Below, in pieces: positions 1 to 9,242 of a DNA stretch of 64,000 bases. Under the pieces are notes generated by a model. It saw nothing but the letters and a program-made list of their open reading frames with translations. It made no database searches and was not told where the DNA came from. The stretch is from the NCBI RefSeq assembly GCF_010091925.1, contig NZ_WVID01000013.1:124001-188000 (forward strand), in the 5' to 3' direction. This DNA is from Nostoc sp. B(2019). GTDB lineage: Bacteria > Cyanobacteriota > Cyanobacteriia > Cyanobacteriales > Nostocaceae. Position 1 is the first letter of the stretch; the number at the start of each line of letters is the position of its first letter. The position numbers and the translations under genes are program-made.

Positions 1-827
1 AAGGAATGGGTGTCTATAGCCAAGGAACTGATGAGAAGATTGGTACAGTAAGTGATGCTGTAGTAGACGACGAAGGTGCGTTTCGTTATTTAATCGTTGA
101 TATAGGTTTTTGGATTTTTGGCAAAAAAGTATTGCTACCAATAGGTAAAGCGCGTGTTGACTCCACAGCAGACCGTGTATATATCATTGGTATGACAAGA
201 GAGCAAGCGGAAAATTTACCTGAATATCAAGAGCATACAGCGCTTGACTACGACTATGAAGAACGGGTGCGTGGAGGATATCGCACATCTTCTGTAGAAA
301 GCTCAGCGCCTCTGGATGCAACATCTACGGCTGCGGTAGCATCAACAGCCGGGCGCACTGCTCCCAGCCCTGATCGCAACAACTACACCTACGCCCAAGA
401 GCCAGATCTATATGATGTCAGCGCTCACGAAGACCAAACCTTCAAACTCTACGAAGAAAGACTGGTTGCTAACAAACAGCGTCGGAAAACCGGAGAAGTA
501 GCGATTGGTAAGCACGTTGAAACTGAAACTGCAAGAGTTGCTATTCCGGTAGAAAAAGAGCGAGTTGTGATTGAGCGAGTTACTCCTCAAGACGCAGGTA
601 AAGTTGTGTCTCCGGAAACAGCTAACTTCCGCGAGGGCGAAGTAGCACACATGGAAATCTACGAAGAAGTTGCTGACGTTCGTAAAGAAGCTTTCGTGCG
701 TGAAGAAGTTCGAGTACAAAAAGTTGTAGACAAAGAAACCGTTGAAGCTCAAGAAACCATTCGACGCGAAGAATTAGACGTTGACACTGATGGAACTCCA
801 ATAGTCAATAAAACTGACAAGATTTAA
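1..827 (+). CDS. PRC-barrel / DUF2382 stress-associated protein (5' end cut by window edge)
   Basis: The frame is open to base 1, and the first ATG (base 6) falls inside what is normally the run-in to a PRC-barrel, so the true start is probably outside the window. The visible part starts with the PRC-barrel (about the first 75 residues, including the hydrophobic stretch IVDIGFWIFGKKVLLPIG). A low-complexity Ala/Ser/Thr linker follows. The C-terminal DUF2382 region (about residues 150-265) is rich in charged Glu/Val/Arg repeats. Proteins of this architecture are common in cyanobacteria and are linked to stress or desiccation in related families, but the biochemical function is unknown. Family call is firm; role is inference. 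Confidence 0.85.
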   Translation, partial: GMGVYSQGTDEKIGTVSDAVVDDEGAFRYLIVDIGFWIFGKKVLLPIGKARVDSTADRVYIIGMTREQAENLPEYQEHTALDYDYEERVRGGYRTSSVESSAPLDATSTAAVASTAGRTAPSPDRNNYTYAQEPDLYDVSAHEDQTFKLYEERLVANKQRRKTGEVAIGKHVETETARVAIPVEKERVVIERVTPQDAGKVVSPETANFREGEVAHMEIYEEVADVRKEAFVREEVRVQKVVDKETVEAQETIRREELDVDTDGTPIVNKTDKI

Positions 828-837
828 CTTAACTAGA

Positions 838-945
838 TTACGTACGTTGCAATACCTTTCGGTTAAGGGGAAAAGGAACAAGGCTGAAATTTACCCTTTA
901 CTCTTTTCCAAAGCACAAAATAGATAAGAAAAGTATTGGATTACG
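838..945. repeat. Palindromic MITE/REP-like intergenic repeat, copy 1
   Basis: This is a G-rich arm (AAGGGGAAAAGGAACAAGGC), then GAAATTTACCC and a C/T-rich arm, bounded by loosely complementary ends. The same layout recurs at 2152-2278 with better ends. It lies just after the PRC-barrel gene and could act as a terminator-like hairpin. Confidence 0.5.
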
Positions 946-1042
946 TTTTAGTTAGTAGGAGCAGGTTATATACCTGCTTATTAGCAAAATATTCTGAGTA
1001 AATTGATGCTGCAAAAGATAGCGTTTAGGTGAGGAAGTCAAA

Positions 1043-1480
1043 ATGAAAATAATTCAACAGTTTCGCCGGATTTTAACAGCTTTAGCCTTGGTATTAGTAC
1101 TAACAACAACAGCCGCCTGTAGTGGTACAGTTCAAGCCAAACAACCCACCCAATTACCGCCTGGAATCAGTCGTAGTGGAGACTATGCTCTGTTAGAACG
1201 CGGTAACAGCGTACAAGGTCAAGATTTTGGTAATTGGGTTGTCGGTACAGCAAAGGGAATTGTCCAAGATGCTTATGTACGTGACAATAACAAATTAGGT
1301 GTTGTGATTACACCTCAAGTTCGTCCGACAGAAGTAAAACCATTAGCAAAATCGTTACTCCAAGGTTTTCACAAGAATTTCCCTAATCAAGACTTGACAG
1401 TTTTGGTGTATGCACCAGATAAAAAACTGATTTTGACGGGTCAGTATGATGTGCAAACAAATCAAATTGAGTATAAGTAA
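1043..1480 (+). CDS. Small conserved cyanobacterial lipoprotein, function unknown
   Basis: This is a 145-residue protein with a lipoprotein signal: positive start (MKIIQQFRR), hydrophobic core (residues about 11-23) and a lipobox-like TAAC ending at Cys26. The mature part has no motif I recognise. It includes a segment resembling sequences that track charged, soluble periplasmic proteins (VRPTEVKPLAKSLLQGF). The ATG is preceded by a good ribosome binding site (GAGGAAG). It stands alone between two repeat-bearing spacers, upstream of another small hypothetical gene. Probably anchored in the cytoplasmic or outer membrane facing the periplasm; function not assigned. Confidence 0.75.
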   Translation: MKIIQQFRRILTALALVLVLTTTAACSGTVQAKQPTQLPPGISRSGDYALLERGNSVQGQDFGNWVVGTAKGIVQDAYVRDNNKLGVVITPQVRPTEVKPLAKSLLQGFHKNFPNQDLTVLVYAPDKKLILTGQYDVQTNQIEYK

Positions 1481-1547
1481 CTACTCAATTTGCCAAATTC
1501 AAAAAGCAGATTGACATTGATTTGAAGTAGAAAAGGAAAAAATAAAA

Positions 1548-2069
1548 ATGAGTAGCAGTGACAAATATAAACGCGAAATCATGAACGAGTTGGCTCAGGG
1601 GAATACAGAATCTTTAGATGATGTTTCATCTGATCCAACCAAAGATTACCAAAACTTTGATGATTTTGCTCAACGCTCATCCCATGAAGAACGTCGTCAA
1701 TTATTTGGTCGGTCTTTAAACCACGATCGCATTCCTCCCAGCCAGATGGAGCCAGAATTGCAAAAAGCGATCGCTCAGATTAAGCCTAACGAACGCGATG
1801 ATGTTGCACGAGCATTTTTCAAGCACTTGAAGGGAAGAGGTCTAGATGATCGCCATCTGGAGAAAAATTTGGGACTTTCTACTCATAACCCCAACAAGAT
1901 GAATGCTGATGATGTCAGCAAACTTGCAGCCTTTGCTTATCACAATCATCCCGACATTTTCCAAGAAGTCATGGCTGAACAACCAGCGATTCTTAAGTTT
2001 CTGAGTAACCCAATGGTAGGAGCAGCTTTAGGAGCGATCGCAGCTAAATGGTTTGGTGGTCGTAAATAA
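1548..2069 (+). CDS. Hypothetical protein, 173 aa, acidic/helical with a short C-terminal hydrophobic tail
   Basis: I do not recognise a family. The protein is hydrophilic and rich in Asp, Asn, Gln and charged residues for about 150 residues. It ends with a small Gly/Ala-rich hydrophobic patch (PMVGAALGAIAAKWFGG) that could be a membrane-associating tail. The ATG has a purine-rich site (AAAAGGAAA) upstream. It is 67 bp downstream of the lipoprotein gene on the same strand, so the two may be co-transcribed. An inverted repeat lies just after the stop. Confidence 0.7.
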   Translation: MSSSDKYKREIMNELAQGNTESLDDVSSDPTKDYQNFDDFAQRSSHEERRQLFGRSLNHDRIPPSQMEPELQKAIAQIKPNERDDVARAFFKHLKGRGLDDRHLEKNLGLSTHNPNKMNADDVSKLAAFAYHNHPDIFQEVMAEQPAILKFLSNPMVGAALGAIAAKWFGGRK

Positions 2070-2085
2070 GCGATCGTCCTCAAAT

Positions 2086-2144
2086 GCATTCCTAATTATA
2101 GAGAAACTTAACACCAATTTTAAGTAACTTCTAATTAGGAATGC
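2086..2144 (+). terminator. 13-bp perfect inverted repeat downstream of the 173-aa gene
   Basis: GCATTCCTAATTA (2086-2098) pairs exactly with TAATTAGGAATGC (2132-2144) across a 33-base loop. There is no U-tract after the stem, so it is not a classical intrinsic terminator. It may stabilise the 3' end or be a small mobile repeat. Confidence 0.4.
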
Positions 2145-2151
2145 GAGAGTT

Positions 2152-2278
2152 TATGACCCAATATCTTGCAGTTAAGGGGGAAAGGGGGAAGGCTGAAATT
2201 TACCCCTTACCCCTTACCCTTTTCCCAGGTTAAAAAGAGGATAAGAAGTGCTTATCAAGGGAAGTATTGGGTTATGAC
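2152..2278. repeat. Palindromic MITE/REP-like intergenic repeat, copy 2
   Basis: Terminal sequences TATGACCCAATA and TATTGGGTTATGA are nearly perfect inverted repeats. Between them lie a G-rich arm and complementary C-rich arm separated by GCTGAAATTTA, and a small inner palindrome (GATAAG/CTTATC, about 2240-2256). It shares the core with the copy at 838-945. No open reading frame. Confidence 0.55.
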
Positions 2279-2314
2279 CAAAGATTGTAATTGAGTCTAA
2301 GTGAGAGAAAAATT

Positions 2315-5300
2315 ATGTTTCATAGTGTGATTACTGCATATAACTGGAATTTCCAGGGAATAGCCCAAATTCCAGTAACTAATGAAGTTTTAACTCCAGA
2401 ACAAGCATCACTTGTATTTTCTGGGCCTAAATTTTTGGTAGCATTGCTTGCTGGTATATTGATGGCATTTGCCTTTCAATTACTATTAACAAACTTCTCG
2501 GTAGCCGTAGGAATTTCCGCTTTAGGTGGTAGCTCAAGTTCTGATGAATCTGAAAGCTTAGGCGGAACAATTCGCAAAGTTGAAACAACTGTCGGTCTTT
2601 GGACGCTTGTTACCGCAACTATTGCCTTATTCAGTGCTTGCTTTTTAGCAGTTAAGCTCAGCTTAATTGAAAGTACGCTTTTAGGAGCAATTATCGGTGT
2701 AGTTATCTGGTCTGCCTTTTTCACAGTCATCGTGTGGTTAGGTTCGAGTGCAGTCGGCTCGTTGATTGGTTCTGTTGCTAGCACTGTTACAAGTGGTATG
2801 CAAGGAATCATGGGTACAGCAAGCGCGGCTTTAGGTGCTAATGCTGCTAAAAATCAGATGGTTTCTACCGCTGAAGAAATCACCGCAGCCGTCCGTCGGG
2901 AACTCACATCAGGTTTTGATCCAGATAGTATCAAAAACACATTACAGAGTTCTTTATCCGGTGTACAATTACCACAGCTTGATACCAAACAAATCCGCTC
3001 TCAATTTGAGAAACTGCTCAAAGAAGGAGACTTACAATCGATCGCTGATAATGACTTACTAAAAAATGTGAATCGCCAAACATTTGTCGATTTAATTAGC
3101 TCTCGCACAGACTTCTCCAAGGAAGATATCAATGGAATTGCCGACCAATTGCAAGGTGCTTGGAACCAAGTTGTTAAAGGGCAAAATCCCACCGACCAAG
3201 TAATTAATTTACTCCAACAAGCCTCTCCAGAAGAACTGCAATCTGAGCAATTGGTTGAGAGAATTCAACAACTGGCGACAGTCGGCGGTGGAAATGGTAA
3301 GCAAAGAAATGGAGTAGTCAAGCAAGCTATCGAAGTCGGCTTAGGTGCGGCTTTACCTGCGGTGTTAAAACGGGTAGACTTTTCACAAATAGATGTAGAA
3401 AAAGTTACCCATCAGCTACAACAATTATCAGGAAAAGTTCAGGAAGTAGATGTCGATAAAATTACACAGCAGCTACAACAACTTAAAGACCAAGCGACCC
3501 AGCAAGCAAGTAAAGTTGGTAGTTCTGTAGCTCAGAGATTGCCTGCACTTCCGAATAATACCATCAAGGCAGATATAGAAGAATACATCCTGAATTCCTT
3601 CCCTTGGCATTTTAACCGCATCACAATTAAAGATGAATTTAAAGAAGTCATCTATGACCAGAATGCTAACCCAGGAAGTGTTAGACGGCAATTGGAGGAA
3701 ATAAACTTAGACTATTTCGCTAACTTGCTCAAGCAACGCGGAGATATTAGTGAAGCCAAAGTCAAAGATATTTCCGAGCAGATGGAAACCATTCGCACGG
3801 AAGTTTTAGAAACTGTTAAGCAGGCGAATACAAGAGAAAAATCCCAAAGTCTCCGCACCCGTCTAGAAGATTACCTGCGTTCCACTGGGAAGGAAGAACT
3901 CAATCCAGAAGGTATTGAGCGAGACTTGACTAAGTTGCTGGAAGATCCAGAAGCAGGAATTGAAGATTTAAGTCAGAGATTTTCGGAAATTGACCGCGAT
4001 ACTTTAGTTAAGCTACTGGCTTCCCGCGAAGATATTAACGAAGAGGAAGCTAATAATATTGTTGGTCAATTTGAGCGTACTCGTGATAATGTCTTAAATC
4101 GGGCCCAAGAACTGCAAGAACAAGCCAGAGCGAAAGCAGATGAATTGCGGCAAAGGGTAGAAGAATATCTGCGGAATACCAACAAAGAAGAACTCAATCC
4201 TGAAGGTATTAAGCGTGATTTTGGAACCCTGTTAGAAGACCCACAAGCAGGACTTTCTGCCCTCAGAGGAAGATTATCACAATTTGACCGTGATACTTTG
4301 GTTAAATTACTGAGTCAGCGGCAAGATTTGAGCGAAGAACAGGTAAATCAAACTATTGACCAGTTGCTCACTGTACGAGATAACGTTTTGCAAGCTCCGC
4401 AAAAAGCTGCTGAGACAGCAAAACAGCAGTACGAAAAAACCACAAGTGCGATTAGTGAATATCTCCGCAATACTAACCTTGAGGAACTTAATCCTGAAGG
4501 TATTCAACAAGATTTGCAAAAATTATTGGCTGACCCCAGAGAGGGCGCTGATGCACTCAGAGAGCGGCTTTCACAAGTAGACCGGGAAACTTTAGTCAAG
4601 CTGCTCACACAACGAGGAGACTTGAGCGAGGAGCAAGTCAATCGCACCATCGACTCAACACAACAAGCCATTAATAACATTGTCAAAGCACCGCAACGCT
4701 TGGCAAATCGTGCTACTCAAAGAGCGCAGGAGTTTGAAGCAAATCTGGAAAACTATCTGCGGAACACCAATAAAGAAGAACTTAACCCTGATAGTATCAA
4801 GCGCGATTTGCAATTATTGCTGTCTTCTCCCCGCGCTGGAGCGTCTTCTTTAGGTGAGCGTGTCTCTAAATTCGATCGCTCTACACTTGTGGCTTTGCTG
4901 TCCCAGCGTGAGGATATTTCAGAAGAAGAAGCTAACCGGATTGTGGATCAAATTGATTCTGTGCGTAACTCGATTGTTGAACAATATCAGCAGATTCAGC
5001 AAAGGGTGCAATCAGCACTTGATGGTGTTTTCAGCTCAATTCGCAACTACCTGAACTCACTGGAGCGTCCTGAACTCAATTATGAAGGTATCCAGCAAGA
5101 CTTTGCTAAATTGTTTGATGATCCACAAGCAGGATTTGATGCTTTGCGCGATCGCCTGTCTTCTTTCGACCGTGATACCCTAGTTGCTGTCCTCAGTTCG
5201 CGTGAAGATATTTCCGAAGCGCAAGCTAACAAGATTATCGACAGAATCGAAGCCACACGGGATAGCGTACTGCATCGAGCCGAACGCATCCAGCAAGAAA

Positions 5301-5470
5301 CTCAAAAACGCCTCAATGCAATCAAAGAGCAAGCACAAAAGCAAGGAGTTGAAACCAAAAAAGCTGTTGCGGGTGCTGCTTGGTGGTTATTTAACACAGC
5401 TTTTGTCTCTTTAGCGGCTTCAGCTTTAGCCGGAGCTTTAGCTGTATCAGGTTTTGACCTATTTGGTTAA
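2315..5470 (+). CDS. Large membrane-anchored repeat protein (1,051 aa)
   Basis: An N-terminal block contains three hydrophobic segments (about residues 40-75, 95-120, 125-160). A long hydrophilic, helical body follows, and a final hydrophobic stretch lies about 25 residues from the end. The body holds six or seven degenerate copies of a roughly 110-residue unit. Its most regular form has YLRNTNKEELNPEGI, then a DL-x-LL-x-DP-x-AG segment, DRDTLVKLLSQREDIS and a helical linker. A TTG 24 bases upstream could extend the frame, but the ATG at 2315 (preceded by GAGAGAAA) is the better start. Long proteins of this kind occur in Nostocales and are sometimes labelled transporters, but nothing here looks like a permease. 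A scaffold or envelope-stress role is only a guess. A strong terminator follows. Confidence 0.8.
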   Translation: MFHSVITAYNWNFQGIAQIPVTNEVLTPEQASLVFSGPKFLVALLAGILMAFAFQLLLTNFSVAVGISALGGSSSSDESESLGGTIRKVETTVGLWTLVTATIALFSACFLAVKLSLIESTLLGAIIGVVIWSAFFTVIVWLGSSAVGSLIGSVASTVTSGMQGIMGTASAALGANAAKNQMVSTAEEITAAVRRELTSGFDPDSIKNTLQSSLSGVQLPQLDTKQIRSQFEKLLKEGDLQSIADNDLLKNVNRQTFVDLISSRTDFSKEDINGIADQLQGAWNQVVKGQNPTDQVINLLQQASPEELQSEQLVERIQQLATVGGGNGKQRNGVVKQAIEVGLGAALPAVLKRVDFSQIDVEKVTHQLQQLSGKVQEVDVDKITQQLQQLKDQATQQASKVGSSVAQRLPALPNNTIKADIEEYILNSFPWHFNRITIKDEFKEVIYDQNANPGSVRRQLEEINLDYFANLLKQRGDISEAKVKDISEQMETIRTEVLETVKQANTREKSQSLRTRLEDYLRSTGKEELNPEGIERDLTKLLEDPEAGIEDLSQRFSEIDRDTLVKLLASREDINEEEANNIVGQFERTRDNVLNRAQELQEQARAKADELRQRVEEYLRNTNKEELNPEGIKRDFGTLLEDPQAGLSALRGRLSQFDRDTLVKLLSQRQDLSEEQVNQTIDQLLTVRDNVLQAPQKAAETAKQQYEKTTSAISEYLRNTNLEELNPEGIQQDLQKLLADPREGADALRERLSQVDRETLVKLLTQRGDLSEEQVNRTIDSTQQAINNIVKAPQRLANRATQRAQEFEANLENYLRNTNKEELNPDSIKRDLQLLLSSPRAGASSLGERVSKFDRSTLVALLSQREDISEEEANRIVDQIDSVRNSIVEQYQQIQQRVQSALDGVFSSIRNYLNSLERPELNYEGIQQDFAKLFDDPQAGFDALRDRLSSFDRDTLVAVLSSREDISEAQANKIIDRIEATRDSVLHRAERIQQETQKRLNAIKEQAQKQGVETKKAVAGAAWWLFNTAFVSLAASALAGALAVSGFDLFG

Positions 5471-5492
5471 ATGTTTTACTAACTCATGGTTG

Positions 5493-5518
5493 AGCCTCTC
5501 TGTCGAGAGGCTTTTTTT
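5493..5518 (+). terminator. Rho-independent terminator
   Basis: AGCCTCTC and GAGAGGCT form an 8-bp stem with a TGTC loop, followed by seven T. It lies 23 bases after the stop of the large repeat protein and ends that + strand block before the - strand genes begin. Confidence 0.9.
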
Positions 5519-5552
5519 ATTGGCGTTGCTGGTTATTAGGGATGAATTAGTA

Positions 5553-5623
5553 TCGCGCAAAGGCAAGGCAGCGCGGTCTTGGGGGTTTCCCCCATGAGCG
5601 ACTGCCGCGCAAAGGCGCAAAGA
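5553..5623. repeat. Composite short interspersed repeat
   Basis: Two CGCGCAAAGGC units flank a palindromic core GGGGGTTTCCCCCATGAGCG. The same core is found inverted at about 53372-53410. It lies between convergent transcription units. The rest of the 5471-5673 spacer shows only the terminator. Confidence 0.55.
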
Positions 5624-5673
5624 GTAGGATATTAGAATGATTCAGCAATGCTAATTTACCCTTTACCCTGACT

Positions 5674-7050
5674 TTAGGCATACTCTTTAAGACGTGGTAG
5701 TAGTCCAAGTAGACTTAAAAGCGCGATCGCACTTAGCACCACAGGGGTGGTAATCTCGAAGCCATCTAAATCCTGGAAGCCTTGTTTAATTGATTTGTCG
5801 AAGGCTGCTTGGTTAATATCGAATGCCTTTTGGTTAGCTTTTTTGAACTCATCAAACGCCCAGTTTGATTGTCCTGGGTTGTTACCGATACAAAGTGCGA
5901 TCGCTTCTTGGTGTTTACCACTCTGCTCTAACTGGCGGAGCTGTTGATCGATAGTTAGATAAGTTCCCAAAATACGAAGGTTTGCGATCAAAGCTTCTCG
6001 CTCTCCAGCAAAAGTTATACTGTTCAATTCTTCAGCTAAGTAACCTGTGAACCCATCCACCTTTTTGCCTTCTATTGTGTAGTATGTTGCTACTGTCTCG
6101 AATGTCTGACCACTGGGTAGTTTGGCGATTTGGGCTATATTTTTCAAGAAAGCTTGTTCGTGATTGGTGGCAAAGGCCGGGTCAAGCAGATAACGGCTTT
6201 CGGCAGCATTAGCAATGTAGGTTAAAGCACGAGCTTGTCGCAACCCATGTATCGACATAAAGGCATCCTCTGTAGCAATCCTCAAATGCTGGGAAGCGGA
6301 AAGAAACGCCCCGACTGTATAATTCAAAAAGCCAATGGCGATCGCACTGGCCACCAATAACCAAGGATTAAAGGTACGGCGCATCCTGCGAGCCAAAAAT
6401 AGCTGAAGTCCCACCAGTATGCTGATTAGTACCACACCAGAAATGACGATCAAAAATAAAAATTTACTAGAAGTAAACTTTTCTTTAGCGTAAGTTTTCT
6501 CTATAGCTCGCAAGTTCACCTCATCCAGTGCGTTGGCTGCTGGTAGGAGCTTATTATCCATAATTTCGGCTGCTGCTCGATAAGCAACCAGAACAGTATT
6601 GCCATCACCCCGTGCGTGAGCGTCTCGCGCCTGCTGGATTTTGGCTATGTAGTCGCCATATCCCAGTTGCATAGTCTCAATGGGTTTCTGCTCTTTATCG
6701 CCATAAGAGATATTCTTGGCAGCTGCAACCAACCTTTCGGCGACTCTCTGATATCGCTCCTCAAAGCCTTTGACAGCATCTTGGTTTTGTCCAGGTGGAA
6801 CTAGCAGTTCTTTAACGATGTATGCATCCATACCTGCAAAAGCATCCTTGAGGCGCTGAGCAGTAACAATACTGGGTGTTGAGTCCTCACCAACTGTTTT
6901 AATAGCTTGCCGTTGCCCTTGAATTCCGGTAATGACCGCCATTAGCATTAGCACACTTGCTACCCAAGTAAGGTACAAGCCACCCTTAAGTAATTGAGGG
7001 GTTGTGAGTCCACTAATTGTTTTTTTTGAGACTGCAATTATCTTACTCAT
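5674..7050 (-). CDS. Membrane protein with four-helix-bundle-like sensor regions, no output domain
   Basis: 458 residues. There is a transmembrane segment near the N-terminus (about 27-45), a hydrophilic helical region (about 50-195) resembling the ligand-binding four-helix bundles of chemoreceptors, a hydrophobic pair (about 198-255), a second helical extracytoplasmic-type region, and a final transmembrane segment near the C-terminus (TTPVVLSAIALLSLLGLLP). There is no HAMP, kinase or methyl-accepting domain. The next gene on the same strand, the FHA protein, ends 12 bases upstream of this start. It is the last gene of the kinase/phosphatase/VWA/FHA block, which suggests it is the membrane sensor or target of that signalling module. 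Function inferred from context only. Confidence 0.75.
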   Translation of the reverse strand: MSKIIAVSKKTISGLTTPQLLKGGLYLTWVASVLMLMAVITGIQGQRQAIKTVGEDSTPSIVTAQRLKDAFAGMDAYIVKELLVPPGQNQDAVKGFEERYQRVAERLVAAAKNISYGDKEQKPIETMQLGYGDYIAKIQQARDAHARGDGNTVLVAYRAAAEIMDNKLLPAANALDEVNLRAIEKTYAKEKFTSSKFLFLIVISGVVLISILVGLQLFLARRMRRTFNPWLLVASAIAIGFLNYTVGAFLSASQHLRIATEDAFMSIHGLRQARALTYIANAAESRYLLDPAFATNHEQAFLKNIAQIAKLPSGQTFETVATYYTIEGKKVDGFTGYLAEELNSITFAGEREALIANLRILGTYLTIDQQLRQLEQSGKHQEAIALCIGNNPGQSNWAFDEFKKANQKAFDINQAAFDKSIKQGFQDLDGFEITTPVVLSAIALLSLLGLLPRLKEYA

Positions 7051-7062
7051 ACTTGTTAATAC

Positions 7063-7716
7063 TTATATAGCAACTGATTTGACTGTAATCCGAGTCCAGT
7101 GTCCCAAGGTGAATTCATCGCCGTCTTGTAATGGAGCATCTACCATTGGCGTCAATTCAACCCCATTCAGCTTTGTACCATTAGCAGAATCGATGTCACG
7201 CAGAGTCAACGTACCATCCGCCTGACGGTTGAGCAAAGCATGGCGGCGCGACACGGCATCATCAAAGTCCAGTGGAACTTCTGGATGAATGCCCCGAATC
7301 TCACTGCGCCGACCAATCAGGTTGCTGTCCTTTTCTAACCGGAAAGTAACGGCTGGTTGATTAGTTGGTGCTTCTGGGCTTTCCGAATTGCGTAGAGATG
7401 GGTCAATTGTCACAATCACCTCCCAAACTATTGAGGACTGGGAACTAAGAATTTCTCCCCCTGCTTTCCCTATAGCTAATTCACCATGTACCCCGGTAAC
7501 GAAGTTGTAACCGCAAATCTCACAAAAATCTCCACTGTTAGGTTCGCGGGGAGCGCTGCAAGCTGGACAGGTTTCCACAAATATGGTTTGCAGCACTTTT
7601 GCAGGAATGATATTTACAACAAACCCTTGTTCAGGTATCCCAAGAATTTTGGCACCACATTCTGAACAAAAATCGGATTCAGTTGATTCGTGTCCTTTTA
7701 AACATTGATAAGTCAT
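7063..7716 (-). CDS. FHA-domain protein with two N-terminal zinc ribbons
   Basis: 217 residues. Two Cys-rich zinc-ribbon knuckles occupy about residues 1-80 (FCSECG; CPACSAP and FCEICG). The C-terminal FHA domain (about 125-212) carries the phosphothreonine-binding signatures SRRHA and NGTKLNG. FHA domains bind phospho-Thr peptides, here most likely produced by the Ser/Thr kinase encoded in the same block. The reading order on the - strand is coiled-coil protein, kinase, PP2C, VWA, FHA, membrane protein. The PP2C and kinase genes carry similar zinc ribbons, so the three may share a docking mode. Domain calls are firm; partners are inferred. Confidence 0.9.
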   Translation of the reverse strand: MTYQCLKGHESTESDFCSECGAKILGIPEQGFVVNIIPAKVLQTIFVETCPACSAPREPNSGDFCEICGYNFVTGVHGELAIGKAGGEILSSQSSIVWEVIVTIDPSLRNSESPEAPTNQPAVTFRLEKDSNLIGRRSEIRGIHPEVPLDFDDAVSRRHALLNRQADGTLTLRDIDSANGTKLNGVELTPMVDAPLQDGDEFTLGHWTRITVKSVAI

Positions 7717-7877
7717 GTGTCATTTGTATTTACAACATTGCATAAACAAGGGATGAAATTGATGTATCGAGATCTAAAACTCCTCATTCTCTCTGCGTCT
7801 TTGCGCCTCTGCGTGAGATAAATAAATCATCCCGCTTTCTCTGCAACGCCATATTTCTCAATAATTAACAACTAACT

Positions 7878-9155
7878 CTAAGATTTGGGAATGCGAGTAG
7901 TCTTAGTAGAACGAGTCTCCAACGCCATCGCGTCTTCTTTTGCCACTTCTCGCTTCAGCTTTACTGTACCCGTCGGCGCATCCTCCACATCAACTACAGT
8001 TTTCAGCAGTTTGGCAGTTGCCTCGTTACCAGATTCGTAAGCAAGTTTAACCGCTTTGCCTAACTTAGCTGTGGCAATCTCAATCTCACCTTTAGCACGT
8101 GCCTCCAACCCCTCCTGTATGGACTGGGCAAGTTCTGCTTGTCCAGTATAGTGGGCTACTCGTCTGTCAATTTTGGTAGATTTGGCTTCATCATCTGTCC
8201 AGGTTGCTAGAATGCGTGCTTCGGCAATTTTGGTTTCTGTGCCGTTGAGCGTGTAAACTAGACTGGCTCTACCAGCCAGCATTTCATCACCGATATTACC
8301 CGGATTAACTTCAATACAGAAGTGGTAATCACGGGACTCTTTATTACCCCAAGCACCAGTAGGGTAATCAACTACTTGAGGCTTCATGGGTTTGGCACGG
8401 TGGGTGAGGTCAACAATATCAGGGCTTACTTGTTTGCAAAACAATACCTTTGCTCCTTGGGGTGTCCACAGACGCATATTTACGTCACTGACATCTTTGC
8501 TCATGGCTTTTTCAAGAATGGCTTGAAAGTCAGCTTCAATCATTGAGGCATTGGGGATAATGTCGGTTGCACCTAAGAGCTTATTGGCAATTTGCTGGAG
8601 TTGAGCGACACGCCAATCAGTACCGACACCCCGACAATCGCATTGAAAAACCCCTTCACATTGCTGTAAAATCGTCTTCAGTTTTTGTTCATCAGAGTCA
8701 TCATTCTGTCCATCTGTGAGTAGTAATGCTTGACGGACTGCATTAGGCATTTTTTTGAATTGCCTCAAGGACTCAGCCAGCCAAGTAGACATGAGTGTGC
8801 CACCATTAGCACCGATATTTTTGATCGATGCGATCGCCTGCTGCTTCTTTTCCCATGTAGCCTGGGACACAGGAAAAATAACACTGGCTTTACTCGCACC
8901 AGTAACGATAAAGAAGTGGGTATCTTCTGGCAGCAAATTTACAAGTTTAGCGATCGCATCTTTGGCTGCGTGAATCTTACCACCCCCCATTGAACCAGAG
9001 GTATCACAGATAACGCCAAATAGTCTGTCACGACTGGGAGATATGGTTGCACTATTACCTCCTTCAACGCTGATGGTCATGATGGCGTTGACTTCTTTTG
9101 TACCTTGGGGGAGGAATTGGTTTTGAAAGACTTCGGCTTTGAATTGGTTGAACAT
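7878..9155 (-). CDS. VWA-domain protein
   Basis: 425 residues. A von Willebrand factor A domain occupies about residues 45-215 with the MIDAS metal site DTSGS (in GVICDTSGSMGGGK) and a downstream TDGQNDD. A beta-rich middle follows, then a helical C-terminal region with TPR-like heptads (AKGEIEIATAKLGKAVKLAYE). No signal peptide, so it is probably cytoplasmic. VWA proteins next to PP2C, FHA and Ser/Thr kinase genes are a recurrent bacterial signalling set, where the VWA part acts as a metal-dependent protein-binding module. An intergenic spacer of 161 bp with a CTCTGCGTCTTTGCG-type repeat separates it from the FHA gene. Confidence 0.9.
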   Translation of the reverse strand: MFNQFKAEVFQNQFLPQGTKEVNAIMTISVEGGNSATISPSRDRLFGVICDTSGSMGGGKIHAAKDAIAKLVNLLPEDTHFFIVTGASKASVIFPVSQATWEKKQQAIASIKNIGANGGTLMSTWLAESLRQFKKMPNAVRQALLLTDGQNDDSDEQKLKTILQQCEGVFQCDCRGVGTDWRVAQLQQIANKLLGATDIIPNASMIEADFQAILEKAMSKDVSDVNMRLWTPQGAKVLFCKQVSPDIVDLTHRAKPMKPQVVDYPTGAWGNKESRDYHFCIEVNPGNIGDEMLAGRASLVYTLNGTETKIAEARILATWTDDEAKSTKIDRRVAHYTGQAELAQSIQEGLEARAKGEIEIATAKLGKAVKLAYESGNEATAKLLKTVVDVEDAPTGTVKLKREVAKEDAMALETRSTKTTRIPKS

Positions 9156-9242
9156 GATTTTTCAATAAAAGTGTGAAGGACGAACCGCAGAGGCGCAGAG
9201 AGCGCAGAGAAGAGGAGAATATTTAAGATATAGAAATTTGGT

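Noticed and set aside
408-752. 114-residue - strand frame in the PRC-barrel gene
   Set aside because: It is the antisense shadow of the DUF2382 region and has the Phe/Asn-rich composition expected from that.
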